Shown: positions 38,044 to 46,726 of the stretch, piece after piece
How positions within the stretch are numbered: position 1 is the first letter of the stretch
How the letters are laid out: every line of letters begins with the position of its first letter
NCBI RefSeq assembly: GCF_024345835.1
Contig: NZ_JAGQBW010000010.1
Coordinates: 1 to 64,000 of the forward strand
From: Synechococcus sp. HJ21-Hayes
GTDB taxonomy: Bacteria; Cyanobacteriota; Cyanobacteriia; PCC-6307; Cyanobiaceae
DNA length: 64,000 bases
Reading direction: 5' to 3'
Position numbers and translations under genes: made by a program
Notes under the pieces: model-generated
What the model saw: only the letters and a program-made list of their open reading frames with translations
The model's database searches: none
Told to the model about the DNA's origin: nothing

Positions 38044-39030
38044 TTGACCGCCACCCTCGACCAGCCGGCCTTCACCCTCCGCCACGACTGGACCACTGCT
38101 GAGATTCAGGCGTTGTTGGAACTGCCGTTGATGGAGCTGCTCTGGCAGGCCCAGGCGGTGCATCGCGCGGCCAACCCCGGCTACCGGGTGCAGTTGGCCT
38201 CACTGCTGAGCGTCAAAACCGGCGGGTGTGAGGAGGACTGTGCCTATTGCCCCCAGTCCATGCACAACAGCAGCGATGTGACAGGCCGGCCGGAGCTGGA
38301 GGTGGAACCGGTGCTGGCCCGTGCCCAGGCGGCCAAGCAGGCTGGTGCCCATCGCTTCTGCATGGGTTGGGCCTGGCGCGATATCCGCGACGGGGCTCCC
38401 TTCGAGGCGATGTTGCAGATGGTGCGCGGTGTGCGCGAGTTGGGCCTGGAGGCCTGCGTGACCGCCGGCATGCTCACCGATAGCCAGGCGGCTCGCCTGG
38501 CCGAGGCGGGCCTCACCTCTTACAACCACAACCTGGACACCAGTCCGGAGCACTACGACCAGATCATCACCACCCGCACCTACCAGGAGCGGCTGGAAAC
38601 CCTGGCGCGGGTGCGGCAGGCGGGCATCTCCATGTGCTGTGGCGGCATCATCGGCATGGGCGAGAGCACCACGGATCGGGCTTCCTTGCTGCAGGTGCTG
38701 GCGTCCATGGAGCCCCACCCCGAGAGCGTGCCGATCAATGCCCTGGTGGCCGTGGAGGGTACGCCGCTGGAGGAGCTGCCGCCGGTGGATCCCCTGGAGC
38801 TGGTGCGCATGGTGGCGGTGGCCCGCATCCTCATGCCCCGCAGCCGGGTGCGCCTCAGCGCCGGACGGGAAGCCATGAGCCGCGAGGGCCAGGTGCTCTG
38901 CCTGCTGGCCGGGGCCGATTCGATCTTTTACGGCGACACCCTGCTCACCACCGGCAACCCCGATGTGGCGGCCGATCGGGAGCTGCTGGCTGCGGCGGGC
39001 GTAAGCGCCTGGGAGGAGCCGCTCTCCTGA
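38044..39030 (+). CDS. bioB: Biotin synthase
   Basis: About 328 residues from the TTG at 38044. The frame is open upstream to 37933, but only as an overlap of uppS. The radical-SAM cluster is CEEDCAYC (Cys62, Cys66, Cys69). The second cluster region is present, with [23 protein letters not shown] and RVRLSAGRE. The enzyme inserts sulfur into dethiobiotin to make biotin. It lies 14 bases after uppS. Confidence 0.96.
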   Translation: MTATLDQPAFTLRHDWTTAEIQALLELPLMELLWQAQAVHRAANPGYRVQLASLLSVKTGGCEEDCAYCPQSMHNSSDVTGRPELEVEPVLARAQAAKQAGAHRFCMGWAWRDIRDGAPFEAMLQMVRGVRELGLEACVTAGMLTDSQAARLAEAGLTSYNHNLDTSPEHYDQIITTRTYQERLETLARVRQAGISMCCGGIIGMGESTTDRASLLQVLASMEPHPESVPINALVAVEGTPLEELPPVDPLELVRMVAVARILMPRSRVRLSAGREAMSREGQVLCLLAGADSIFYGDTLLTTGNPDVAADRELLAAAGVSAWEEPLS

Positions 39031-39038
39031 GCGATGCC

Positions 39039-39956
39039 ATGGGGGTGCAGGTGGCTGCCTTCTATTGCTTTGCCGCGATGGCGGAGCTGCCGCCGCTGCG
39101 CGTTGCGCTGCAGGAGCTGGCCGCTGCGGGCCAGGTGCGGGGCACCATCCTGCTGGCGGAGGAGGGGGTGAACGGCACCATCAGTGGCCCAGAAGCTGGG
39201 GTTCAGGCGGTGCTCGCCCGGTTGCGGGTGGTTCCTGGGCTGCAGGGGCTGGAGGCCAAATTGAGCTGGGCGGACCAGCAGGCCTTTCACCGGCTGAAGG
39301 TGCGGTTGAAACGCGAGATCGTCACGATGGGGTGCCCCACGGTGAAGCCGGCGGATGCGGTGGGCTCCTATGTGCCGCCGCAGCAATGGGATGCCCTGAT
39401 CCGGGATCCAGGCACCCTGGTGATTGATACCCGGAATGCCTACGAGGTGGCCGTGGGTAGCTTCGAGGGGGCGATCGATCCGGGCACGGCCAGTTTCCGG
39501 GAGTTCCCGGAGTGGGTGGAGCGGGAGCTGCGCCCCCTAGTGGCCGAGCGACAACCCAAGGCGATTGCCATGTTCTGCACCGGAGGCATTCGCTGCGAGA
39601 AGTCCACCGCCTACCTCCTGCAACAGGGGTTTGAAGGGGTCCATCACCTTCAGGGGGGCATCCTCAAGTACCTCGAGGAGATGCCCGAGCAGGGCAGCAG
39701 CTGGCAGGGCGAATGTTTCGTGTTTGACCAGCGGGTGAGCCTGAACCACCGCCTGGAGCCCGGCTCCTATGCCCTCTGCCATGCCTGCGGCCTGCCGGTC
39801 TCCCCTGACGATCAGGCCTTGCCCAGCTATGTGCGGGGTGTGAGCTGCTGCCATTGCCTGGAGCGCTTCAGCGATGCTGATCGGGAACGGTTCGCCGAGC
39901 GTCAGCGGCAAATGGAGTGGGCCCGCCGCCGTGGTGAGCAGCACATTGGTGGCTGA
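39039..39956 (+). CDS. trhO: tRNA uridine(34) hydroxylase TrhO (rhodanese-domain)
   Basis: 305 residues from the ATG at 39039. N-terminal ferredoxin-like part (ILLAEEGVNGTISGPE), then a rhodanese domain with the active loop AMFCTGGIRCEKST (Cys180), and a C-terminal zinc-type segment with ALCHACGLPVS and CCHCLERF. This is the TrhO/YceA layout; the family makes 5-hydroxyuridine at the wobble position of tRNA. It starts 8 bases after bioB. Confidence 0.93.
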   Translation: MGVQVAAFYCFAAMAELPPLRVALQELAAAGQVRGTILLAEEGVNGTISGPEAGVQAVLARLRVVPGLQGLEAKLSWADQQAFHRLKVRLKREIVTMGCPTVKPADAVGSYVPPQQWDALIRDPGTLVIDTRNAYEVAVGSFEGAIDPGTASFREFPEWVERELRPLVAERQPKAIAMFCTGGIRCEKSTAYLLQQGFEGVHHLQGGILKYLEEMPEQGSSWQGECFVFDQRVSLNHRLEPGSYALCHACGLPVSPDDQALPSYVRGVSCCHCLERFSDADRERFAERQRQMEWARRRGEQHIGG

Positions 39957-40944
39957 GGCTCTGCCGGTTCTCTACAGCTTCCGCCGGTGCCCTTACGCCA
40001 TGCGGGCGCGGCTGGCTCTGGCGTCAGTCGGCCTCCAGCCCGGCTGCGATCTGGAGCTGCGGGAGGTGGCCCTGAAGGCGAAGCCGCCGGAGCTGCTGGA
40101 GGCCTCCGACAAGGGCACGGTGCCGGTGCTGGTGTTGCCAGATGGCGGGGTGCTAGTGGAGAGCCTGGCGATCATGGGCTGGGCCCTGGAGCAGGCGGAT
40201 CCCCAGGGCTGGTTGGCGGGGTGGTCTGCCCCCGAAGTCGCCTTGATCACGGAGCTGATCGCTGAGAACGACGGCCCCTTCAAGCACCATCTCGATTGCT
40301 TCAAATATCCCGACCGCTTTGGCAACGCAGGCCTGGCCGAGCGCCCCGCGCACCGGGCGGCGGCCTTGGCGATCCTGCGCGCCTGGAGTGAGAGGCTGCA
40401 GCGGGGCGGCTGGCTGTTGGGTGATCGCCCCTGCCTAGCCGACTGGGCCCTGCTGCCGTTCGTGCGCCAGTTCCGCTTGGCTGATCCCGAGGGCTTTGAT
40501 GCGGCGGCGGACCTGGGCTCCCTGCAGGCCTGGCTGGCGCGGTTCCTGGCATCGCCGGAGCTGGCTGCCGTGATGGCGGACCCCTGGACGGATCGCTCCC
40601 CCTGGCGCTCCCCTGGCTGGATGTATCACCTGGCGCTGCGGCCAGAGTGGGCCAGCGCGCGCCGCGACGGCGTGTATGCCCGCTCTACCCGCGGCCGCTC
40701 CCTGGAGGAGGTGGGCTTCATCCACCTCAGTGCCGCCCATCAGCTGGCGGCCACGGCCGCACGCTTCTATGGCGATGTGCCCGCTGGCGAACTGCTCCTG
40801 CTCACGATCGATCCCCAGGGACTGGCCGCCGCCGGCCGGCCCGTGCGCCAGGAGCCGGCGCCCGGCAGCGGCGAGCTGTTTCCGCACTTGTATGGATCGC
40901 TGCCCCTGCAGGCAGTCCTGCTGGCCCAGCCGTTTTCGCCATGA
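39949..40944 (+). CDS. Glutathione S-transferase fused to a DUF952 domain
   Basis: About 331 residues from the GTG at 39949, which overlaps the trhO stop by 8 bases. N-terminal GST thioredoxin-like fold (YSFRRCPYAMRARLALAS, GTVPVLVLPDGGVLVESLAI) and helical C-half (GGWLLGDRPCLADWALLPF). Residues about 225-330 form a DUF952 domain: DGVYARSTRGRSLEEVGFIH, FYGDVPAGELLLLTID, GSGELFPHLYGSLPL. The CPYAMRAR motif is the one in GSTs that act as glutaredoxin-like or dehydroascorbate-type enzymes. DUF952 is usually a small stand-alone protein, so the fusion is unusual. Function of the pair is unknown. Confidence 0.85.
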   Translation: MAEALPVLYSFRRCPYAMRARLALASVGLQPGCDLELREVALKAKPPELLEASDKGTVPVLVLPDGGVLVESLAIMGWALEQADPQGWLAGWSAPEVALITELIAENDGPFKHHLDCFKYPDRFGNAGLAERPAHRAAALAILRAWSERLQRGGWLLGDRPCLADWALLPFVRQFRLADPEGFDAAADLGSLQAWLARFLASPELAAVMADPWTDRSPWRSPGWMYHLALRPEWASARRDGVYARSTRGRSLEEVGFIHLSAAHQLAATAARFYGDVPAGELLLLTIDPQGLAAAGRPVRQEPAPGSGELFPHLYGSLPLQAVLLAQPFSP

Positions 40945-41456
40945 CCCTGCCCAACCTGGCTGAGATCGAACAGCGGGCCGCGGCGCAAGGGTTGTTGCTG
41001 CGCCTGCAGGTGAGGCAGCCGCTGGGGCTGCGGACGCTGCGGGTGGTGGTGGCGCGGCCGCGGCAGGGGCAGCATGCTCTGCTGCTGGGGGAGCTGAAGG
41101 GCTGGGCCCTGCCCTTGGCCGATGGCCTGCAGCTCGACACGATGCGGGTGCAGGGGGAGGGCACCCAGGGGGTGGGAGCGCTGATCTGGGCAGCCACCTT
41201 CGCCTGGGCCCTAGAGGCCACCCCCTGCCGCTCGGCACGCCTGCTGGCGATCCGCGACCACGAGCAGCAGCACCGCCATCTGGTGCGCTATTTCCAGCGG
41301 TTGGGGTTCACTCCCGTGCGTGATGTGGGAGCCGCGGCCGCTGATCTCCCCTTGCGGTTGGTTTGGGGTGGAGCCGGGTTGCTGATGCGCGGCGCTTGCA
41401 CCGAGGGGTTGACGCGGGCCTGGCGGCAGCTGGAGCGGCATCAGTCGCCGGCGTGA
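40941..41456 (+). CDS. GNAT-like small protein of unknown role
   Basis: 171 residues, ATG at 40941 overlapping the preceding stop (ATGA). The C-terminal half ([20 protein letters not shown], then [13 protein letters not shown]) has the look of the last two strands and helix of a GNAT acetyltransferase, but the acetyl-CoA loop (Q/RxxGxG/A) is not clear. No signal peptide. Convergent with lipA, overlapping it by 16 bases. Assignment is weak. Confidence 0.55.
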   Translation: MTLPNLAEIEQRAAAQGLLLRLQVRQPLGLRTLRVVVARPRQGQHALLLGELKGWALPLADGLQLDTMRVQGEGTQGVGALIWAATFAWALEATPCRSARLLAIRDHEQQHRHLVRYFQRLGFTPVRDVGAAAADLPLRLVWGGAGLLMRGACTEGLTRAWRQLERHQSPA

Positions 41457-42352
41457 TAGCTGCTGCGCACCAGCGGGCCGCTGCGCACCTGGGCGAAGCC
41501 CAGCTCACGGGCGATGGCGCCGAGCTCCTCAAACTCCTCGGGTGTCCAGTAGCGATCCACGGGGATATGGGCCAGGGAGGGCCGCAGGTATTGGCCCAGG
41601 GTGAGGCGCTGGCAATCCACGGCCCGCAGATCTCCCATGGCCTGCACCACCTCCTCAAAGCGCTCCCCCAGGCCCAGCATCAGGCCTGATTTGGTGGGGA
41701 TCTGCGGGGCCAGTTCGCGGGCGGCTGCCAGCAGCCCCAAGGAGCGGCGGTAGGTGGCGCCGCGCCGCACCTCCCCCTGCAGCCGCTCCACGGTTTCCAG
41801 GTTGTGGTTGAAGCACACCGGCTCCGCCGCCAGCACGGCTTCCAGCCGTTGGCGTTGGGCGGCGATGGCCTCCTGCTCATCGTGATGGCCGCCCCAGAAG
41901 TCGGGCGTGAGCACTTCGATGGCCACCAGGGGGTTGCGCTGGCGGATGGCGGCCATGGTTCCGGTGAACAGGCCGGCGCCGTGGTCGGCCAGGTCATCGC
42001 GGGCAACGGCGGTGAGCACCACGTAGCGCAGGCCGAGACTGAGCACGGCTTCGGCCACCCGCTCGGCTTCGGCGGCATCAAACGGGGCCGGGGCTTCGCC
42101 CTTGTCCACCTGGCAGAAGGCGCAGCTGCGGGTGCAGATGGGCCCCCCCAGCAGGAAGGTGGCCGTGCCGGCGGCGTAGCACTCGCCGCGGTTGGGGCAG
42201 CGGCCCTCCTCGCAGATGGTGTGCAGCCGCTGCTGTTTCACCACCCCCTGCACGGCTTCCAGGGCACTGGCGTTGCCGATGGGCGAGCGCAGCCAATCCG
42301 GCAGCCGCTCGGTGGGCGCGATGGTGCTGTAGCGGCTCTGGCGCGGTTTCAC
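41441..42352 (-). CDS. lipA: Lipoyl synthase
   Basis: 303 residues, GTG start at 42352. Auxiliary cluster [12 protein letters not shown] (Cys47, 52, 58) and radical-SAM cluster CTRSCAFC (Cys73, 77, 80). Further motifs: [27 protein letters not shown] and [17 protein letters not shown]-terminal RSSY ending ([11 protein letters not shown]) completes the family signature. It inserts two sulfurs into octanoylated proteins. It lies 4 bases after recR and is probably co-transcribed with it. Confidence 0.95.
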   Translation of the reverse strand: MKPRQSRYSTIAPTERLPDWLRSPIGNASALEAVQGVVKQQRLHTICEEGRCPNRGECYAAGTATFLLGGPICTRSCAFCQVDKGEAPAPFDAAEAERVAEAVLSLGLRYVVLTAVARDDLADHGAGLFTGTMAAIRQRNPLVAIEVLTPDFWGGHHDEQEAIAAQRQRLEAVLAAEPVCFNHNLETVERLQGEVRRGATYRRSLGLLAAARELAPQIPTKSGLMLGLGERFEEVVQAMGDLRAVDCQRLTLGQYLRPSLAHIPVDRYWTPEEFEELGAIARELGFAQVRSGPLVRSSYHAGD

Positions 42353-42356
42353 GCGT

Positions 42357-42956
42357 TCATTCCATCCGCCGGCGCCCCTCCAGGGCCCGCGCCAGGGTCA
42401 CCTCGTCGGCGTATTCCAGTTCGCTGCCCACCGGCAGCCCATAGGCAATGCGGCTCACCAGGGTGAAGGGTTTGAGCAGCCGGGCCAGGTAGAGGCTGGT
42501 GGTATCACCCTCCACGCTGGGCGTGAGGGCCAGGATCACCTCCTCAATGCCATCGCGATCCACCCGCTCCACCAGGGGCTGGATCTGCAGCAGCTCAGGG
42601 CCCACCCCATCCATCGGCGAGATCAGCCCGCAGAGCACGTGGTAGCTGCCCTTGAACTCTCGGGTGCGCTCCAGTGCCAGCAGGTCGCGGGAGTCGGCCA
42701 CCACGCAGAGCACGCCGGTTTGGCGCGATTCATTGCGGCAGATCTCGCAGAGCGGATCGGCGGAGAGATGGAAGCAGCGGGTGCACTGGCCCACCTGGCT
42801 GCGGGCCGCCAGCAGGGCATCGGCGAAGGCCTGGATCTGCTCGGTGGGCTGGCGCAGCACGTGAAGAGCCAGCCGCTGGGCGGTGCGCGGGCCAATGCCT
42901 GGCAGGCGCTCGAACTGATCGATCAGTCGGGCCAGGGGGCGGGTGAAGCCGCTCAG
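42357..42956 (-). CDS. recR: Recombination protein RecR, probable CTG start
   Basis: 199 residues if begun at the CTG at 42954-42956. N-terminal helix-hairpin-helix ([18 protein letters not shown]), Cys4 zinc finger (Cys58, 61, 70, 73), Toprim domain ([50 protein letters not shown]) and the Walker-like tail. RecR works with RecF/RecO to load RecA. There is no ATG, GTG or TTG in frame upstream of a GTG at 42858-42860, which would delete the essential HhH. Relatives I recall start at the same place as this CTG ([12 protein letters not shown]). An ATT at 42978-42980 is a second option. Confidence 0.9.
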   Translation of the reverse strand: MSGFTRPLARLIDQFERLPGIGPRTAQRLALHVLRQPTEQIQAFADALLAARSQVGQCTRCFHLSADPLCEICRNESRQTGVLCVVADSRDLLALERTREFKGSYHVLCGLISPMDGVGPELLQIQPLVERVDRDGIEEVILALTPSVEGDTTSLYLARLLKPFTLVSRIAYGLPVGSELEYADEVTLARALEGRRRME

Positions 42957-42980
42957 GGGCCGGGTGCAGGTGGCGGAAAT

Positions 42981-43459
42981 CTAGGCGTCCCGCATGGCTG
43001 TGGAGAGGCTGGTACCGTCCAGGGTCGCCCTCTCCAGTCGGGTGCCGGTGAGTTCTACCCCGTCGGTGATGGCGCCCCGCAGATTGGCGCCGCGCAGGCT
43101 CGTCCGGTGAAGGTTCATCTCTCGCCATTACCCATGGGCGGCATCCAGCTCATCGAGATTGGCCTGGCTTAGGTCGAGGCCGTCGAGCTAGAGCCCTGAG
43201 GTGGTGAGCAGCTCCAGGGCGCTTTGGCGCAGGCCTGCTGACAGGTCAGGATCACCTCAAAGGCCTCGATGTTGTCCCGCTGGCGGCGCTTGCCGGCCTC
43301 CAGCACGAACGCCAACAGCAGCCGGAAGCCGAAGGAGCCCTGGAGCAGCTGATGAAAGCGCACCTGTCGCGGCTCCCGCTCGATCTCAGCCCAGCGCTTC
43401 TGGCGTGGGGGCCTCGATGGGCCCGGCCAGGCTGCCGGGACGGGAGAATGCGCCAACAC
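42981..43459 (-). pseudogene. Decayed pentapeptide-repeat protein gene
   Basis: The 3' part reads NLDELDAA, then MNLHRTSLRGANLRGAITDG and RLERATLDGTSL: tandem A(N/D)LRG-type pentapeptides. Two stops break this frame: TAG at 43188-43190 and TAA at 43128-43130. The 5' part (EIEREPRQVRFHQLLQGSFG, then RDNIEAFEVIL) is in another frame up to about 43250, where DLSAGLRQSALELL continues in the pentapeptide frame, so at least one frameshift is needed. The final stop (TAG 42981-42983) is directly followed, in the same frame, by recR. It is clearly non-functional as one protein. Confidence 0.7.
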
Positions 43460-43476
43460 AGCTGTTCCTGTTCGCC

Positions 43477-44040
43477 ATGGCCTTCCTTCGCGACCGATTG
43501 CCGCGTGGCTGGGGTTCCCTGGTGGCCCTCGCGCTGGCGGTGGTGCTCGCCGGCTGCAGCGCTGCGGCGGCGGGCCTGAATTCCTTCCAGAGCCCCGATG
43601 GCCGTTACGCCTTCCTGTATCCCACAGGCTGGACCCGCGTGCAGGTGAGCGATGGCCCCCAGGTGGTGTTCCACGACCTGATCAACAGCGACGAGACCCT
43701 CAGCCTGGTGATCTCGGATGTGAATGCCACCAACAACCTCGAGGACCTCGGCAGTGCCGTGGCGGTGGGCGAGAAGTTGCGCCGAGTGGTGATTGCCCCC
43801 GAGGGCAGCGGTCGGGAGGCCGAACTCGTGGAGGCTTCGGAGCGTGAAGACGGGGGACGTACCTTCTACGACCTCGAATACACCGTTCATCTCAACGACC
43901 GGGATCGCCATGAACTGGCCACGGTTGTTGTGGATCGCGGGCGGCTTTACACCCTGGCCGCCAGCACCAATGAGGCCCGTTGGCCCAAGGTGAAGCTGCT
44001 GTTCCACCAGGTGATTTCCTCCTTCACCCTGCAGATCTGA
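43477..44040 (+). CDS. psbP: PsbP-family photosystem II lipoprotein (CyanoP-like)
   Basis: 187 residues. Signal peptide with lipobox LAGC (Cys27), so a thylakoid lumenal lipoprotein. The mature domain matches PsbP: FQSPDGRYAFLYPTGWTRVQ, VVFHDLINSDETLSLVISDV, GRTFYDLEYTVHL and a C-terminal VKLLFHQVISSFTLQ. CyanoP is associated with photosystem II assembly. The stop overlaps the next start as TGATG. Marks the source as a photosynthetic cyanobacterium. Confidence 0.92.
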   Translation: MAFLRDRLPRGWGSLVALALAVVLAGCSAAAAGLNSFQSPDGRYAFLYPTGWTRVQVSDGPQVVFHDLINSDETLSLVISDVNATNNLEDLGSAVAVGEKLRRVVIAPEGSGREAELVEASEREDGGRTFYDLEYTVHLNDRDRHELATVVVDRGRLYTLAASTNEARWPKVKLLFHQVISSFTLQI

Positions 44041-45158
44041 TGGCGCCGCCCGCACCGGGCGTGCTGGTGATCGGCGGTGGCCTGGCGGGAGGATTGCTGG
44101 CCCTGGCCCTGCGGGAACAGGGCGTGGCGGTCACGGTGGTGGAGGCTCCGCCGGCCATCTCTGGCTCTGCTGGCGTGCAGTCCGCCACGGCGATCAGCTA
44201 TGGCGCCCTGCCGGGCTGGCCCCTGGCCCCCACCTCCCTAGCCAGGTTGGCGGCGGGAGCATCGCGCCGCTGGCGTCGCCTGCAGCGCCATCATGGTGCG
44301 TTGGGTTGGCGGCCCCGGCGGCTCCGGCTGCACGGTGGTCTTGCGGGCTTGGGGGCGGCCAGTGCCTGGTGGCCCCTCCCCTTCGCCCAGGTGGATTCCT
44401 CTGTGTTGGCTGCCCGGCTGCCCCAGGTGTTGGCGGCGGCAGGCGTGGCCTGTCAGCCCGCATGGGTGGAGCGGCTGGAGAGCCAGCCAGCGGCCGGTTG
44501 GGAGCTGTGGTTGAGCAATGGCACTAGCCTGCAGGCTGCACAGGTGGTGTTGGCGGCGGGCGCCTATTGCCGCCAGCTCTGGCCGGCCCTGCCCCAGGGG
44601 CTGCGCAGCAGTTGGGCGGCGGTACTGGAGCTGGAGGCTTACCCAGCCCTCCTCGCCGGCCCCGCTGCCTGGCTGCCTGCGGCCTTTGATCGGGTGGCCC
44701 TGGAGCGCCGCGCTGCCGGCCTGCAGCGGCCGGAGTGGCTGGTGGATGCCGGCTTGGTGCCCTGGGGGAAGGGGGCCCTGCTGGGCCAGCACACCCTGGT
44801 GCGCCCGGGGCTGGAGCTGGGTACGCCCCCGCCGCCTGGTGAGGTGGAGGAGCAGCTGCGCCAAGGGTTGGCGGCGCAGCCGTGGGGAGTGCCCCTGGCA
44901 CCGCTGCCGGGCCCATTGCGCCAGGCGGCCGTGGCCTTCTGCAGCACGGGGGTGCCCCTGGTGGGTCCGGTGCCGGGATCCCCAGGGTTGTGGGTATTCA
45001 CCGGGTTCAGTGCCGGGTTCAGCCAGGTGCCGGTGTTGGCGCCTCTGCTGGCTCAGTCCCTGGTGTCGGGGAGCCACCTGGCGGCCCTCGCGACGCGGCG
45101 ACTGCGGCAGCTGGGCGTCTGGCTGCCGGATCAGGCGGGGGCTGACAGGTTCAGCTGA
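44040..45158 (+). CDS. FAD-dependent oxidoreductase (DAO family)
   Basis: 372 residues from the ATG at 44040. Dinucleotide-binding motif VLVIGGGLAGGLLALALREQ followed by VTVVEA, the usual N-terminal fold of D-amino-acid/glycine oxidase-like flavoproteins. The C-terminal segment (GLWVFTGFSAGFSQVPVLAP) corresponds to the second FAD contact. The substrate is unknown. It is coupled to psbP by the TGATG overlap. Confidence 0.85.
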   Translation: MAPPAPGVLVIGGGLAGGLLALALREQGVAVTVVEAPPAISGSAGVQSATAISYGALPGWPLAPTSLARLAAGASRRWRRLQRHHGALGWRPRRLRLHGGLAGLGAASAWWPLPFAQVDSSVLAARLPQVLAAAGVACQPAWVERLESQPAAGWELWLSNGTSLQAAQVVLAAGAYCRQLWPALPQGLRSSWAAVLELEAYPALLAGPAAWLPAAFDRVALERRAAGLQRPEWLVDAGLVPWGKGALLGQHTLVRPGLELGTPPPPGEVEEQLRQGLAAQPWGVPLAPLPGPLRQAAVAFCSTGVPLVGPVPGSPGLWVFTGFSAGFSQVPVLAPLLAQSLVSGSHLAALATRRLRQLGVWLPDQAGADRFS

Positions 45159-45169
45159 TTCCTGTAACG

Positions 45170-46519
45170 ATGATGGCCATGACGCAATCCACGCCCGCCC
45201 CACCGGAGCCCGCCCACCGCCAGCCGCTTCGGCGGGCCCAGGCCCGTTGGCAGGGGCTGAGCGATCACAACCAGGTGGGTGTGACCTTGGCCGGCGTTAG
45301 CGGCGTTCTGGTGCTGTGGGCCCTGTTTTGGCCTGTGCCCACCGAAGTGGAAGGCATGGGCGTGATGATTTACCCGAACAACGCCGGCATCCTCAACGCT
45401 CGTGCCGGCGGCCAAGTGCGAGAGGTGTTCGTGAAGGAGGGGCAGCCGGTGGCGCGCGGCCAGGTGCTGATGCAGCTGTATCTGCCCGTTCTGGAGCGTC
45501 AGCTCGACCAGCAGCGGGGCAACCTACGCCAACTGGAGCGGCACAACGCCCGGCTCGATGAGCGCGATGCCTTGCGCCTGCTTACCGAGAAGCGCGCTCT
45601 GGACACATCTTTGGCCAAGTTTGCCGACGATCGCCGTCGCTACGGCGAATTGCAATCGACGTACTCCAGCAAACTTCGCAACCTGGATTGGCTGGCCCAG
45701 CGCGAGGTAGTGGCCCCGCTGTCTTCTGAGGTGGTGTCCGCGGAGCAGGGGTTCACCAGCACCAGCGTGAATCTCGATGACGTGAAAATCAACGAGAGGA
45801 ATGTGGTGACCAACTACCAGCAGGTCAAGCTCACCATCGAAACCCAGGCCTTGCAGCGTCGCTATCAGATCGATGACCTCAAGCGTCAGATCCAGGTGAC
45901 GGAGGCCAAGATCGGTTACGACGGCAAGGTGCATGCCGACCGGGACGGAACGGTGTTGGATCTGCAGGTGATCCCCGGCCAGACCGTGGGCACAGGCCAG
46001 CGGCTGGGCACGATCGGTCGGCCTGAGCAACCCAGCGCCAAGGACCGCCCGCTGCGGGTTGTGTCCTACTTCGCGCCCGCCGATGCCCGCCGTCTGCCGT
46101 TGGGGCTGCCCGTGGAGGTGGTGCCGCAGTGGAACCAGCGCGGCCGCTTTGGCGGCATCGTGGGCAAAGTGACGCAGGTGCTCACCCTGCCCGCCACCGA
46201 AGACGACATCTCCACCACCACCGGTAACGCGCAGTTGGCCCAGGCGCTTACGAAGAACGGGCCGGTGATGCGCAGTGAAATCGAGCTGGAGCGGGATCCC
46301 TCCAGCGTGGATGGCTATCGCTGGACTCTCTCGGGGGGTAGCGGTGTGTTCCCGATCCGCGATGGACTCACGGTGTCCACCCACGCCTACGTCGAGTGGC
46401 GCTCGCCGATCAGCTACGTGATTCCGGGCCTGCGTTCCCTCACCGGTGGCTACCGCACGCCCTGGATTGATCAGCGCTGGAACCTGCCCTTCCTGCGCCA
46501 GCCCAACACCACGCCATGA
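45170..46519 (+). CDS. HlyD-family adaptor of the NHLP bacteriocin type
   Basis: 449 residues. One membrane helix (about 38-58), then VPTEVEGMGVMIYPNNAG and a lipoyl hairpin (AGGQVREVFVKEGQPVARGQ), long coiled coil (110-270), and the barrel (VVSYFAPADARRLPLGLPVE). The VPTEVEGMGVM start of the periplasmic part resembles the NHLP-type bacteriocin secretion HlyD (TIGR03794). In such systems it pairs with two ABC transporters, which are absent here. It ends in a four-base overlap with a small membrane protein, and faces the FUSC operon. Confidence 0.85.
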   Translation: MMAMTQSTPAPPEPAHRQPLRRAQARWQGLSDHNQVGVTLAGVSGVLVLWALFWPVPTEVEGMGVMIYPNNAGILNARAGGQVREVFVKEGQPVARGQVLMQLYLPVLERQLDQQRGNLRQLERHNARLDERDALRLLTEKRALDTSLAKFADDRRRYGELQSTYSSKLRNLDWLAQREVVAPLSSEVVSAEQGFTSTSVNLDDVKINERNVVTNYQQVKLTIETQALQRRYQIDDLKRQIQVTEAKIGYDGKVHADRDGTVLDLQVIPGQTVGTGQRLGTIGRPEQPSAKDRPLRVVSYFAPADARRLPLGLPVEVVPQWNQRGRFGGIVGKVTQVLTLPATEDDISTTTGNAQLAQALTKNGPVMRSEIELERDPSSVDGYRWTLSGGSGVFPIRDGLTVSTHAYVEWRSPISYVIPGLRSLTGGYRTPWIDQRWNLPFLRQPNTTP

Positions 46520-46722
46520 GCCGCCCTGTGAAGTTCTGGTCGCTGTCTCAAATCCGTAACCCCTTGCTGCGCCAGGAGTTCCCCTGGCTCGTGAGCGAGG
46601 TGGTGTTGCTGCTGATTCTGTTCAACGCCAACCCACCTGAACTGTGGTTCTGGCTGGTGGTGCTGGTGGTGGTGCTGCTCTATCGGATCGAGCGCTGGTG
46701 GTCATCACGGCCCAATCCCTGA
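46516..46722 (+). CDS. Small membrane protein coupled to the HlyD gene
   Basis: 68 residues. Two hydrophobic stretches (about 25-37 and 41-56) separated by NANPPEL make a short membrane hairpin; the C-terminus is basic (YRIERWWSSRPNP). It overlaps the HlyD stop by four bases. Size and place recall AaeX/DUF1656 proteins that accompany HlyD-FUSC pumps, but sequence similarity is not clear enough to name it. Confidence 0.6.
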   Translation: MSRPVKFWSLSQIRNPLLRQEFPWLVSEVVLLLILFNANPPELWFWLVVLVVVLLYRIERWWSSRPNP

Positions 46723-46726
46723 AGGC

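Noticed and set aside
46516-46722. AaeX (DUF1656)
   Set aside because: Size and neighbourhood fit, but the sequence does not show enough of the family pattern to name it.
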